64,000 bases of DNA from assembly GCA_032433765.1 (NCBI GenBank), contig JAVIAB010000025.1, positions 36,106,782 through 36,170,781 on the forward strand, in the 5' to 3' direction. Numbering within the stretch: the stretch's first letter is position 1; each line of letters opens with the position of its first letter. The translations under genes and the position numbers were made by a program. Shown here piece by piece: positions 45,482-55,505 of this stretch. The notes beneath the pieces are model-generated. The model searched no databases and was not told the DNA's origin. It saw nothing but the letters and a program-made list of their open reading frames with translations. Source of the stretch: Megaustenia siamemsis. Taxonomy: Eukaryota > Mollusca > Gastropoda > Stylommatophora > Ariophantidae.

Positions 45482-47442
45482 CATGAACAACATACTTACC
45501 TCATGGACAACATAATTACCTCATGAACAACATACTTACCTCATGAACAACATACTTACCTCATGAACAACATAATTACCTCATGAACAACATACTTACC
45601 TCATGAACAACATACTTACCTCATGGACAACATACTTACCTCATGAACAATATAACTTACCTCATGAACAACATACTTACCTCATGGACAACATACTTAC
45701 CTCATGAACAATATAACTTACCTCATGGACAACATACTTACCTCATGAACAATATAACTTACCTCATGGACAACATACTTACCTCATGGACAACATACTT
45801 ACCTCATGGACAACATACTTACCTCATGGACAACATACTTACCTCATGAACAATATAACTTACCTCATGGACAACATACTTACCTCATGGACAACATACT
45901 TACCTCATGAACAATATAACTTACCTCATGGACAACATACTTACCTCATGGACAACATACTTACCTCATGAACAATATAACTTACCTCATGGACAACATA
46001 CTTACCTCATGGACAACATACTTACCTCATGGACAACATACTTACCTCATGGACAACATACTTACCTCATGGACAACATACTTACCTCATGAACAATATA
46101 ACTTACCTCATGGACAACATACTTACCTCATGAACAACATACTTACCTCATGAACAATATAACTTACCTCATGAACAACATACTTACCTCATGAACAACA
46201 TACTTACCTCATGAACAACATACTTACCTCATGGACAATATACTTACCTCATGAACAACATACTTACCTCATGAACAATATAACTTACCTCATGAACAAT
46301 ATACTTACCTCATGGACAACATACTTACCTCATGAACAACATACTTACCTCATGGACAACATACTTACCTCATGAACAACATACTTACCTCATGAACAAT
46401 ATAACTTACCTCATGAACAACATACTTACCTCATGAACAACATACTTACCTCATGAACAACATACTTACCTCATGAACAACATACTTACCTCATGAACAA
46501 TATAACTTACCTCATGAACAACATAATTACCTCATGAACAATATAACTTACCTCATGAACAACATACTTACCTCATGAACAATATAACTTACCTCATGAA
46601 CAACATAATTACCTCATGAACAATATAACTTACCTCATGAACAATATACTTACCTCATGGACAACATACTTACCTCATGAACAATATACTTACCTCATGA
46701 ACAACATACTTACCTCATGAACAACATACTTACCTCATGGACAACATACTTACCTCATGAACAATATACTTACCTCATGAACAATATACTTACCTCATGA
46801 ACAACATACTTACCTCATGGACAACATACTTACCTCATGAACAACATACTTACCTCATGAACAACATACTTACCTCATGAACAACATACTTACCTCATGA
46901 ACAACATACTTACCTCATGAACAACATACTTACCTCATGAACAATATACTTACCTCATGAACAATATACTTACCTCATGGACAACATAATTACCTCATGA
47001 ACAATATACTTACCTCATGAACAACATACTTACCTCATGAACAACATACTTACCTCATGAACAACATACTCACCTCATGAACAATATACTTACCTCATGA
47101 ACAACATAATTACCTCATGAACAACATACTCACCTCATGAACAACATACTTACCTCATGAACAACATACTTACCTCATGAACAACATACTCACCTCATGA
47201 ACAATATACTTACCTCATGAACAACATAATTACCTCATGAACAACATACTCACCTCATGAACAACATACTTACCTCATGAACAACATACTCACCTCATGA
47301 ACAATATACTTACCTCATGAACAACATAATTACCTCATGAACAACATACTCACCTCATGAACAACATACTCACCTCATGAACAACATACTTACCTCATGA
47401 ACAACATACTTACCTCATGAACAACATACTTACCTCATGAAC
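45482..47442. repeat. 20/21-bp minisatellite with U1-like core, ~97 copies
   Basis: Unit CTCATGAACAACATACTTAC. Most copies contain ATACTTACCT, identical to bases 1-10 of U1 snRNA. The complement reads AG|GTAAGTAT, a near-ideal 5' splice site. Variants: ATAACTTAC (21-bp form), ATAATTAC, ATACTCAC. Ends about 25 nt before the exon 8 acceptor. Confidence 0.96.
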
Positions 47443-47468
47443 AAGATTTATAGAACACGTTTGTTTAG

Positions 47469-47631
47469 GTGCTGAGTGTGAAAGGTCATGGCTCCCAGAT
47501 GACCCTGTGTACATACTTGGCCAAACAGATCAAGAGGTCTCACCCAGAGCTCATGGATTGGCCAAATAGTTTGAGTCATGTGACAAAATGCACTGGCTAC
47601 TCCATCAAAGCTGTTTCTGCAGAGATAGAAG
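47469..47631 (+). CDS. formin exon 8 (FH2)
   Basis: 163 nt, phase 0 in, phase 1 out. Acceptor TTTGTTTAG, donor TAGAAG|GTTAGT. Encodes VLSVKGHGSQMTLCTYLAKQ then IKRSHPELMDWPNSLSHVTK and AVSAEIE. This matches the FH2 helix consensus LLxxLxxxxxxxxPELLxFxxELxxVxxAAxxxxxxxxxEI. The canonical D.K after the post helix reads SVKGHG. The U1-like 20-bp array ends about 25 nt upstream of the acceptor. Confidence 0.88.
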
Positions 47632-47811
47632 GTTAGTTTCTGTGAGTTTTCTCATCCCTGGAGGTACAAGTTTTCTCATCCCTAAGGCGGGATACAAGTT
47701 TCCATATACCTACATGTACATGCTTTCTTATCCCTGAAGTACAAGTGTTTCTGTTGCCTGTATCACTTCAATGTAGAGTTTCACCTACGTTAGCTAGCAT
47801 ATTTACCTCTT
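47632..47811. other. intron start after exon 8
   Basis: Contains two or three loose copies of a TTTTCTCATCCCT.A.G segment. No other feature. Confidence 0.5.
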
Positions 47812-47823
47812 AATTACTCTGAA

Positions 47824-47927
47824 CAGAATTAATTACTAATTACAGTCAACAACAGAACTGATATGATGCACTGTAGATTGTGGAGGGACATGATCACCTA
47901 CGCCAACCGGTATGGCACATGATGATG
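47824..47927 (+). mobile_element. RTE-like 3' end fragment with TSD
   Basis: TTGTGGAGGGACATGATCAC and CTACGCC match the complement of the RTE element's 3' end (9290-9330), with a (TGA)n tail. Flanked by a 12-bp duplication AATTACTCTGAA (47812-47823 and 47928-47939). A 104-bp, severely 5'-truncated insertion. Confidence 0.82.
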
Positions 47928-47989
47928 AATTACTCTGAATATTGGAATGTTCCAATCGTTCTATGTGGGGTGAGCAGGTCAATCAATCA

Positions 47990-50170
47990 CTCTAAGTTGG
48001 GGTGAACAGGTTAATCAATCACTCTATGTGGGGCTGTATTGTGAGGTGAGTGGGTCAGTCACTCTATGTATGGGCTGTATTGTGAGGTGAGTGGGTCAAC
48101 CACTCTATGTTGGGGCAGTATTGTGAGGTGAGTGGGTCAATCACTCTATGTGGGGTTATATTGTGAGGTGAATGGGTCAATCACTCTATGTGGGGGTATA
48201 TTGTGAGGTGAGTGGGTCAACCACTCTATGTGGGGGTATATTGTGAGGTGAGTGGGTCAATCACTCTATGTGGGGGTATATTGTGAGGTGAGTGGGTCAA
48301 TCACTCTATGTGGGGATATATTATGAGGTGAGTGGGTCAATCACTCTATGTGGGGGTATATTGTGAGGTGAGTGGGTCAATCACTCTATGTGGGGGCTGT
48401 ATTGTGAGGGAGGTGAGTGGATCTGTCAGTCTATGTGGGGGCTGTATTGTGAGGTGAGTGGGTCAATCACTCTATGTGGGGGTATATTGTGAGGTGAGTG
48501 GGTCAATCACTCTATGTTGGGGCTGTATTGTGAGGTGAGTGGGTCAATCACTCTATGTGGGGGTTGTATTGTGAGGGAGGTGAGTGGATCTGTCAGTCTA
48601 TGTGGGGGCTGTATTGTGAGGTGAGTGGGTCAGTTACTCTGTGTGGGGCTGTAGTGTGAGGTGAGTGGGTCAACCACTCTATGTTGGGGTAGTATTGTGA
48701 GGTGAGTGGGTCAATCACTCTATGTGGGAGTTGTATTGTGAGGTGAGTGGGTCAACCACTCTATGTGGGAGTTGTATTGTGAGGTGAGTGGGTCAATCAC
48801 TCTATGTAGGAGTTGTATTGTGAAATGAGTGGGTCAATCACTCTATGTGGAAGTTGTATTGTGAGGTGAGTGGGTCAACCACTCTATGTGGGAGTTGTAT
48901 TGTGAGGTGAGTGGGTCAATCACTCTATGTGGGAGTTGTATTGTGAGGTGAGTGGGTCAACCACTCTATGTAGGAGTTGTATTGTGAAATGAGTGGGTCA
49001 ATCACTCTATGTGGGGGTTTATTGTGAGGTGAGTGGGTCAATCACTCTATGTGGGAGTTGTATTGTGAGGTGAGTGGGTCAATCACTCTATGTGGGAGTT
49101 GTATTGTGAGGTGAGTGGGTCAATCACTCTATGTGGGGTTTATTGTGAGGTGAATGGGTCAATCACTCTATGTGGGGGTTTATTGTGAGGTGAATGGGTC
49201 AATCACTCTATGTGGGAGTTGTATTGTGAGGTGAGTGGGTCAATCACTCTATGTGGGAGTTGTATTGTGGGGTGAGTGGGTCAATCACTCTATGTGGGGA
49301 CTGCATTGTGAAGTAAGTGGATCAGTCACTATATGTGGGGTTATATTGTGGGGAGAGTGGGTCAGTTACTATATGTGGGGTTATATTGTGGGGAGAGTGG
49401 ATCAGTCACTCTATGTGGGGATTTATTGTGAGGTGAGTGGGTCAGTCACTCTATGTGGGGGTATATTGTGAGGTGAGTGGGCCAATCACTCTATGTTGGG
49501 GTATATTGTGAAATGAGTGGGTCAATCACTCTATGTGGGAGTTGTATTGTGAGGTGAGTGGGTCAATCACTCTATGTTGGAGTTGTATTGTGAAATGAGT
49601 GGGTCAATCACTCTATGTGGGAGTTGTATTGTGAGGTGAGTGGGTCAACCACTCTATGTGGGGGTTTATTGTGAGGTGAGTGGGTCAATCACTCTATGTG
49701 GGAGTTGTATTGTGAGGTGAATGGGTCAATCACTCTATGTGGGAGTTGTATTGTGAGGTGAGTGGGTCAATCACTCTATGTGGGAGTTGTATTGTGAGGT
49801 GAATGGGTCAATCACTCTATGTGGGAGTTGTATTGTGAGGTGAATGGGTCAATCACTCTATGTGGGAGTTGTATTGTGAGGTGAATGGGTCAATCACTCT
49901 ATGTGGGAGTTGTATTGTGAGGTGAATGGGTCAATCACTCTATGTGGGAGTTGTATTGTGAGGTGAGTGGGTCAATCACTCTATGTGGGAGTTGTATTGT
50001 GAGGTGAATGGGTCAATCACTCTATGTGGGAGTTGTAACTCTATGTGGGAGTTGTATTGTGAGGTGAATGGGTCAATCACTCTATGTGGGAGTTGTATTG
50101 TGAGGTGAGTGGGTCAATCACTCTATGTGGGAGTTGTATTGTGAGGTGAGTGGGTCAATCACTCTATGTG
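47990..50170 (+). repeat. 40/41-bp minisatellite with donor consensus, ~53 copies
   Basis: Core GGTCAATCACTCTATGTGGG then AGTTGTATTGTGAGGTGAGT. Most units contain GAG|GTGAGTG, a strong 5' splice-site match in the gene's sense direction. Several unit variants (GGGTATA, GGGCTGTA, GAGTTGTA) appear in local runs. Confidence 0.96.
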
Positions 50171-50344
50171 AGGGTGAGCAGGTCAAGCACTCATTGTAAT
50201 GGGGGTTGGAATGTGAGGTGAACAGATCAATCACTCACTCTTTGTGAGTGTGAGCGGGTCAATCACTCACTCTTTGTGAGGGTAAGCAGGTCAATCACTC
50301 CAAACCCCTATTTGGGGGTTGGAATGTGAAGTGAGTGGGTCATA

Positions 50345-51200
50345 TCAACTGTCAGATATTGGCACTGTCAGATGTTGGCACTGTCAGATGGTGGTACTGT
50401 CAGATCTTGGCACTGTCAGATGATGGTATTGTCAGATGTTGGGACTGTCAATGATGGTACTGTCAGATGTTGGTACTGTCAGCTGTTAGCACAGTCATAT
50501 GTTGGTACTGTCAGCTATTAGCACTGTCAGATGTTGGTACTGTCATATGTTGACACTGTCACATGTTGGTACTGTCAGATGTTGGCATTGATAGATGTTA
50601 GCACTATCAGATTTTGGCACTGTCAGCTGTTAGCACTGTCAGATGTTGGCACTGTCTTCTGTTAGCACTGTCAGATGTTGGCACTGCCACATGTTGGCAT
50701 TGTCAGATGTTGGCACTGTTAGATGATGGCACTGTCAGAAGATGTACTGTCAGTTGTTAGCACTGTCACATGTTGGTACTGTCAGATTTTGGTGCTCTCA
50801 GATGTTGGTACTGTCAGATGTTGGCACTCTTAGATGTTGGTAATGTCAGATGTTGGCACTCTCAGATGTTGGTACTGTCCGATGTTGGCACTCTTAGATG
50901 TTGGTAATGTCAGATGTTGGCACTCTTAGATGTTGGTACTGTCCGATGTTGGCACTCTTAGATGTTGGTAATGTCAGATGTTGGCACTCTCAGATGTTGG
51001 TACTGTCAGATGTTGGAACTTTTAGATGTTGGTAATGTCAGATGTTAGCACTCTCAGATGTTGGCACTCTTAGATGTTGCCACTATCAGCTCTGTCAGAT
51101 ATTGGCACTGTCAGCTGTTGGCACTGTCAGCTGTTGGCACTCTCAGATGTTGGTACTGTCAGCTCTTGGCACTCTCAGGTATTGGTACTGTCAGCTCTCT
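50345..51200. repeat. 16-bp minisatellite, ~50 copies
   Basis: Unit G(G/T)(C/T)ACTGTCAGATGTT with many substitutions. Ends about 80 nt before exon 9. Confidence 0.9.
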
Positions 51201-51281
51201 CTCTCTGTAATCTATTACCAGTCATGATTTGTATAGTTTGCAGAAGAAGAAGGAGAGAGAAGAGATATCATTTTGTTTCAG

Positions 51282-51385
51282 TTTTGAAAGATGACCTGCA
51301 GAAAATGAAGAAAATGTTGAAGACCTTGAGAAGTCAGCCATGCTTTGATGATCAAGTGGACAGACAGTTTCAAGCTGATGTCCAG
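51282..51385 (+). CDS. formin exon 9 (FH2 coiled coil)
   Basis: 104 nt, two bases in, phase 0 out. Acceptor ATTTTGTTTCAG, donor GTCCAG|GTTAGT. Encodes (V)LKDDLQKMKKMLKTLRSQP then CFDDQVDRQFQADVQ, the FH2 coiled-coil helix. The last 27 nt plus the first 8 of the intron recur as a 35-bp tandem array downstream. Use of a later donor would add a multiple of 35 nt and shift the frame. Confidence 0.86.
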
Positions 51386-51765
51386 GTTAGTATGTCAGAC
51401 AGTTTCAAGCTGATGTCCAGGTTAGTATGACAGACAGCTTCAAGTTGATGTCCAGGTTAGTATGACAGACAGTTTCAAGCTGATGTCCAGGTTAGTATGA
51501 CAGACAGTTTCAAGCTGATGTCCAGGTTAGTATGACAGACAGTTTCAAGCTGATGTCCAGGTTAGTATGACAGACAGTTTCAAGCTGATGTCCAGGTTAG
51601 TATGACAGACAGTTTCAAGCTGATGTCCAGGTTAGTATGACAGACAGTTTCAAGCTGATGTCCAGGTTAGTATGACAGACAGCTTCAAGTTGATGTCCAG
51701 GTTAGTATGACAGACATCTTCAAGTTGATGTCCAGGTTAGTATGACAGACAGCTTCAAGTTGAGA
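51359..51765 (+). repeat. 35-bp array of exon 9 end plus donor, ~11 copies
   Basis: Unit is AGTTTCAAGCTGATGTCCAG followed by GTTAGTATGACAGAC. The first copy is exon 9's own end; later copies lie in the intron and repeat TCCAG|GTTAGT. Confidence 0.96.
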
Positions 51766-51837
51766 AGTTTAAAGTATACAGAAGTTTGACAGACAGTCTC
51801 TGTGGAACATGTGGATTGAGTTCCAAGTTGACTCTTA

Positions 51838-52265
51838 AGTGAGGACATTAACCAGGGTGTACTGTGCAGGGCATGCCGGTGGACATGGCAATGAAATAGC
51901 CGATAAGCTCTGGACAGAGGACATCACCAAGTTTGTTCTTGATTCCTTCAAAAAAAGGGCCGGATGGTGTGTGGAACAATGACGTATGTATAGAGAAACT
52001 GATGATTCTAGAGGTGGAAAAGGCTGTCTGGTCAATCTGGAGTGCTTAGTGGGAAAAGCAGATGTATCTATAATCAACACCTTACAGGGACAGTCAGTCT
52101 GTATACTCTTCAAGAAATGATGGGACAGGTAGTGGAGCAGAAATGGGAATACCCTGGCTGCAATGAAACTGATTCTATCAATAGAAATGAATTTCAGTGA
52201 GCTGTGTAAGACAGTGAGATCAAAATGCTGGTTGTAGACATCAATGACAGAATGAGTAATCAATT
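51838..52265 (+). pseudogene. LINE RNase H fragment
   Basis: Reads RTLTRVYCAGHAGGHGNEIA then DKLWTED, matching the RNase H end of I-like LINEs (GHAGxxGNExADxLA), with several stops after it. Related in type to the element at 7031-8760 but clearly a different, older copy. Confidence 0.72.
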
Positions 52266-52496
52266 TTAAAGTGGTTATGGTTATGGAAGGCTCGGTATCA
52301 CTGCAAACGAATTAAAATCCATAATTGCTCAACCGCCCGTGCCAGTGGAATCGTCCAAGTTAATCTCATCTCCCAAACAAAGAAAGGTTGCTGCAGTCCC
52401 CATCAGAGCAATCTCAGCACACGGCAAAAAACATAAGGCAAAAGCACACAGAAAGTGAACACAGCCATACAACATTAGTCAACGTTCCATTTGTGT
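52266..52496. other. unique spacer, possibly LINE 3' UTR
   Basis: Follows the RNase H remnant. No coding or RNA feature seen. Confidence 0.4.
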
Positions 52497-52506
52497 TGTA
52501 GATCAT

Positions 52507-53203
52507 CATCATCATCAAGTACCGGGCCTACTGGCATAGGTGATCATGTCTCTCCACAACTTTCGATCTCTGCAGCTATTTATCATTTCTATTGTTGACC
52601 TTCTGCCAAGCCATTCTCTTAAGCTGTCTGTTATTTTTTCTCTTTGCTTCCCTCTATCTCTTCGTCCCTCAATTTTTCCAGTTGTTACAATATATTCCAG
52701 TTGTTCTCTTCTCATTACATGGCCAAAAAATGATGATTGTTTCTTCCTAATATTGGAAATTAGCTCTCTTTTTGCTTTGACCTCTCTCAGAACATCTTCA
52801 TTACTCTTCTTAGCTGTCCATGTTACTCTCAACATTCTTCTGTAAAACTACATTTCTACAGACTCCAGTGATTTTCTTGTCTGTTGTCCTATTGTCCATG
52901 ATTCGCATCCATATGTTAAGACTGGCTCTACATAACATTTAAGAACTCTTTTTCTTGTTTCTATTGTCAAAAATGGATTGCATAGTATCTTCCTAATTTT
53001 TTGGAAAGCTGCTTTTGCCTGAGCCATTCCGCATCTCACCTCTTTTGTACATCTTCCGTCTGAGGTTAACAAAGTTCCCAAATATTTAAATTCATTTACC
53101 TGTTTTAATATTGTTCCACTTGTTTTTATTTTGCACTGAGGTGATGTCTTTTTCTTTGTTGTTACCATAACCTCTGTCTTTTTGCTATTAAGGCTGAGTC
53201 ATA
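52507..53203 (-). mobile_element. RTE-like LINE, 5'-truncated copy
   Basis: Nearly identical to 9263 to about 9960 of the full-length element. Flanked by a 10-bp duplication TGTAGATCAT (52497-52506 and 53204-53213). The (TGA)n-type tail is at its left edge. Encodes QKIRKILCNPFLTIETRKRV, YGCESWTIGQQTRKSLESVE and FFGHVMRREQLEYIVTTG, with a break near 52845. Confidence 0.92.
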
Positions 53204-53284
53204 TGTAGATCATAGGACATACAAAACATTCAACGTTCCAATTATGTTGTTGACCATGGAACACGCAACATTTATCAAAAGTCC

Positions 53285-53456
53285 ATTTATTTTCTTTCCC
53301 ATTTCTCAGTCTCCTTTTTGTTGTTTCCCATTTCTCAGTCTCCTTTTTGTTGTTTCCCTTTTCTCAGTCTCCTTTTTGTTGTTTCCCATTTCTCAGAGTT
53401 TCATTTTTGTAGTTTCCCATTTCTCCATTTCATTTTTGTTGTTTCCCATTTCTCAG
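53285..53456 (+). repeat. ~31-40 bp array containing the exon 10 acceptor
   Basis: Copies of GTTTCCCATTTCTCAG followed by TCTCCTTTTTGTT. Nearer the exon they become TTTCTCAGAGTTTCATTTTTG, which is the exon 10 acceptor plus first coding bases. Four to five acceptor-like sites in a row; the last is the probable real one at 53455-53456. Confidence 0.85.
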
Positions 53457-53540
53457 AGTTTCATTTTTGAGTACGAGTGCAAGCTGGAACAGATGGATCA
53501 CAAGTATATAAAGGTCAAGGACAGAAACCAGCAATTATTA
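53457..53540 (+). CDS. formin exon 10 (FH2)
   Basis: 84 nt, phase 0/0. Acceptor TTTCCCATTTCTCAG|AGT, donor TTATTA|GTGAGT. Encodes SFIFEYECKLEQMDHKYIKV then KDRNQQLL. An alternative acceptor at 53470-53471 (TTTTTGAG|TAC) is in the same frame and would drop five residues (SFIFE). I prefer the upstream one for its pyrimidine tract. The acceptor lies at the end of an array that repeats the same TTTCTCAG. Confidence 0.8.
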
Positions 53541-53945
53541 GTGAGTTCTCTATGGTTGTCTTCCCTTTGATGCAGATTTGTTATGAAAAAACCCAGGTCA
53601 AAGACATGGCTTTATGTCATGGCTTTATTTCACGGCTTTGCCATCAATTAGCGACACACGGTGTAGCAACAACTTCAAGGGTTGAACATAAATAATAAGA
53701 AGATTTTGATCTATGTGTTTCTACATCTTCTTTGTGGGTTACCAGCCTGTTTGCTAAATCTTGACGTTTCCCATCCACACCATATTCTACCTGTTACTTC
53801 TTCCACCGTGGATTCATTTCTTCCTTGCTACATTTCATTATTTAGAATGAATATTCTTGTCAAACTTCATATCTCTACATCCAGTAGTTTGAGTGTTCAT
53901 CTGTCATGACATTGGTTTATGTGCACACACTATCATGTTCATCAG
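53541..53945. other. non-repetitive intron start after exon 10
   Basis: Only a short ATGGCTTTATGTCATGGCTT-type duplication near 53607. No further exon recognised. Confidence 0.5.
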
Positions 53946-54745
53946 GTAACAAGATCTCCCACAGAATGTTGTATTCACCACAGCCCGTCTGAAAGAATGT
54001 CTGTCTCTAACAAGATCTCCCACAGAATGTTGTATTCACCACAGCCCGTCTGAAAGAATGTCTGTCTCTAACAAGATCTCCCACAGAATGTTGTATTCAC
54101 CACAGCCCGTCTGAAAGAATCTCTGTCTCTAACTAAATCTCCCACAGAATGTTGTATTCACCACAGCCCGTCTGAGAGAATCTCTGTCTCTAACTAAATC
54201 TCCCACAGAATGTTGTATTCACCACAGCCCGTCTGAAAGAATCTCTGTCTCTAACTAAATCTCCCACAGAACGTTGCATTCACTACAGCCCGTCTGAAAG
54301 AATCTCTATCTCTAACTAAATCTCCCACAGAATGTTGCATTCACTACAGCCCGTCTGAAAGAATCTCTATCTCTAACTAAATCTCCCACAGAATGTTGCA
54401 TTCACTACAGCCCGTCTGAAAGAATCTCTATCTCTAACTAAATCTCCCACAGAACGTTGCATTCACTACAGCCCGTGTGAAGAATGTCTGTCTCTAACCA
54501 GATCTCCCACAGAATGTTGTATTCACCACAACCTGTGTGAAAGAATGTCTGTCTCTAACAAAATCTCCCACAGAATGTTGTATTCACCACAGCCTGTCTG
54601 AAAGAATGTCTGTCTCTAATAAAATCTCCAACAGAATGTTGTATTCACCACAGCCCGTCTGAAAGAAACTCTGTCTCTAACCAGATCTCCCACAGAACGT
54701 TGCATTTACGACAGCCCATCTGAAAGAAACTCTGTTTTTAGCCAG
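53946..54745. repeat. 61-bp minisatellite, ~13 copies
   Basis: Core ATCTCCCACAGAATGTTGTA then TTCACCACAGCCCGTCTGAA and GTCTCTAAC. Units contain TCTCCCACAG and CACCACAG acceptor-like steps. Confidence 0.95.
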
Positions 54746-54747
54746 AT

Positions 54748-55195
54748 CTCCTACTTCTTATGTTGTCATGTTCAAGGTCTCTTAATGTCTTGAAACCATC
54801 TCTTTCTTGGTCTGCCCTTATGTGTCACCCAGAAACCATACTTTCCATTAATGTTATTTCCAGCCCGCTGTGTCTTTTGACGTGGCCACAGTATTTAAGT
54901 TTCCTCTGTTGAATGGTATTTATAAGCCAGTTCTTTTTAATGTTTAAATCTTTTAATATGTCTTCATTGCTCTCTTTCATTATCCAAGGTATTTTAAGGA
55001 TTTTTCTGTAGCATTTTGTTTAGAAAGAATCAATATTCTTCCCTACTGTTTGCGAGATTGTCCATGATTCACAACTATATGTTTCTATTGGGAAGATACA
55101 TGCCCTAAGTAATTTTAATGTCACTGCCTTGCTGGTATTGTGTCACATGTTCTTCATGGTGTTTAATTTGTGTGTTGCTGACCTTCTTGTGATCA
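54748..55195 (-). pseudogene. LINE C-terminal fragment, RTE-like
   Basis: The minus strand reads SCESWTISQTVGKN-like sequence, then CYRKILKIPWIMKESNEDIL, NWLINTIQQRKLKY and GHVKRHSGLE. These parallel the RTE element's ESWTIGQQTRKS, FYRKMLRV, SNEDVLREV and FGHVMRR but are far diverged, so this is an older relative. Confidence 0.75.
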
Positions 55196-55271
55196 CATAG
55201 TATAGACAGGATCAGTGAAATGCTCCACCTTACTGTTCCAATATCCCAACTCAGTGGTTGTATGCATTATA

Positions 55272-55505
55272 TAGAAACATGTACTGTTGTACTGAAATAT
55301 GTACTGTTGTACTGAAATATGTACTGTTGTACTGAAATATGAACTGTTGTACTGAAATATATACTGTTGTACTGACATATGTACTGTTGTACTGAAATAT
55401 GTACTGTTGTTTTGAAACATGTACTATTGTACTGAAATATGTACTATTGTACTGAAACATGTACTGTTGTACTGAAATATATAATGTTGTACTGAAATAT
55501 GTACT
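55272..55505. repeat. 20-bp minisatellite, ~12 copies
   Basis: Unit GTACTGTTGTACTGAAATAT. Grades into the next array at about 55500. Confidence 0.95.

Noticed and set aside
43635..45493. Long frames on both strands in the 30/33-bp and 15-bp arrays
   Set aside because: Unit lengths are multiples of three and lack stops, so opposite strands are open together. No codon bias or start context.
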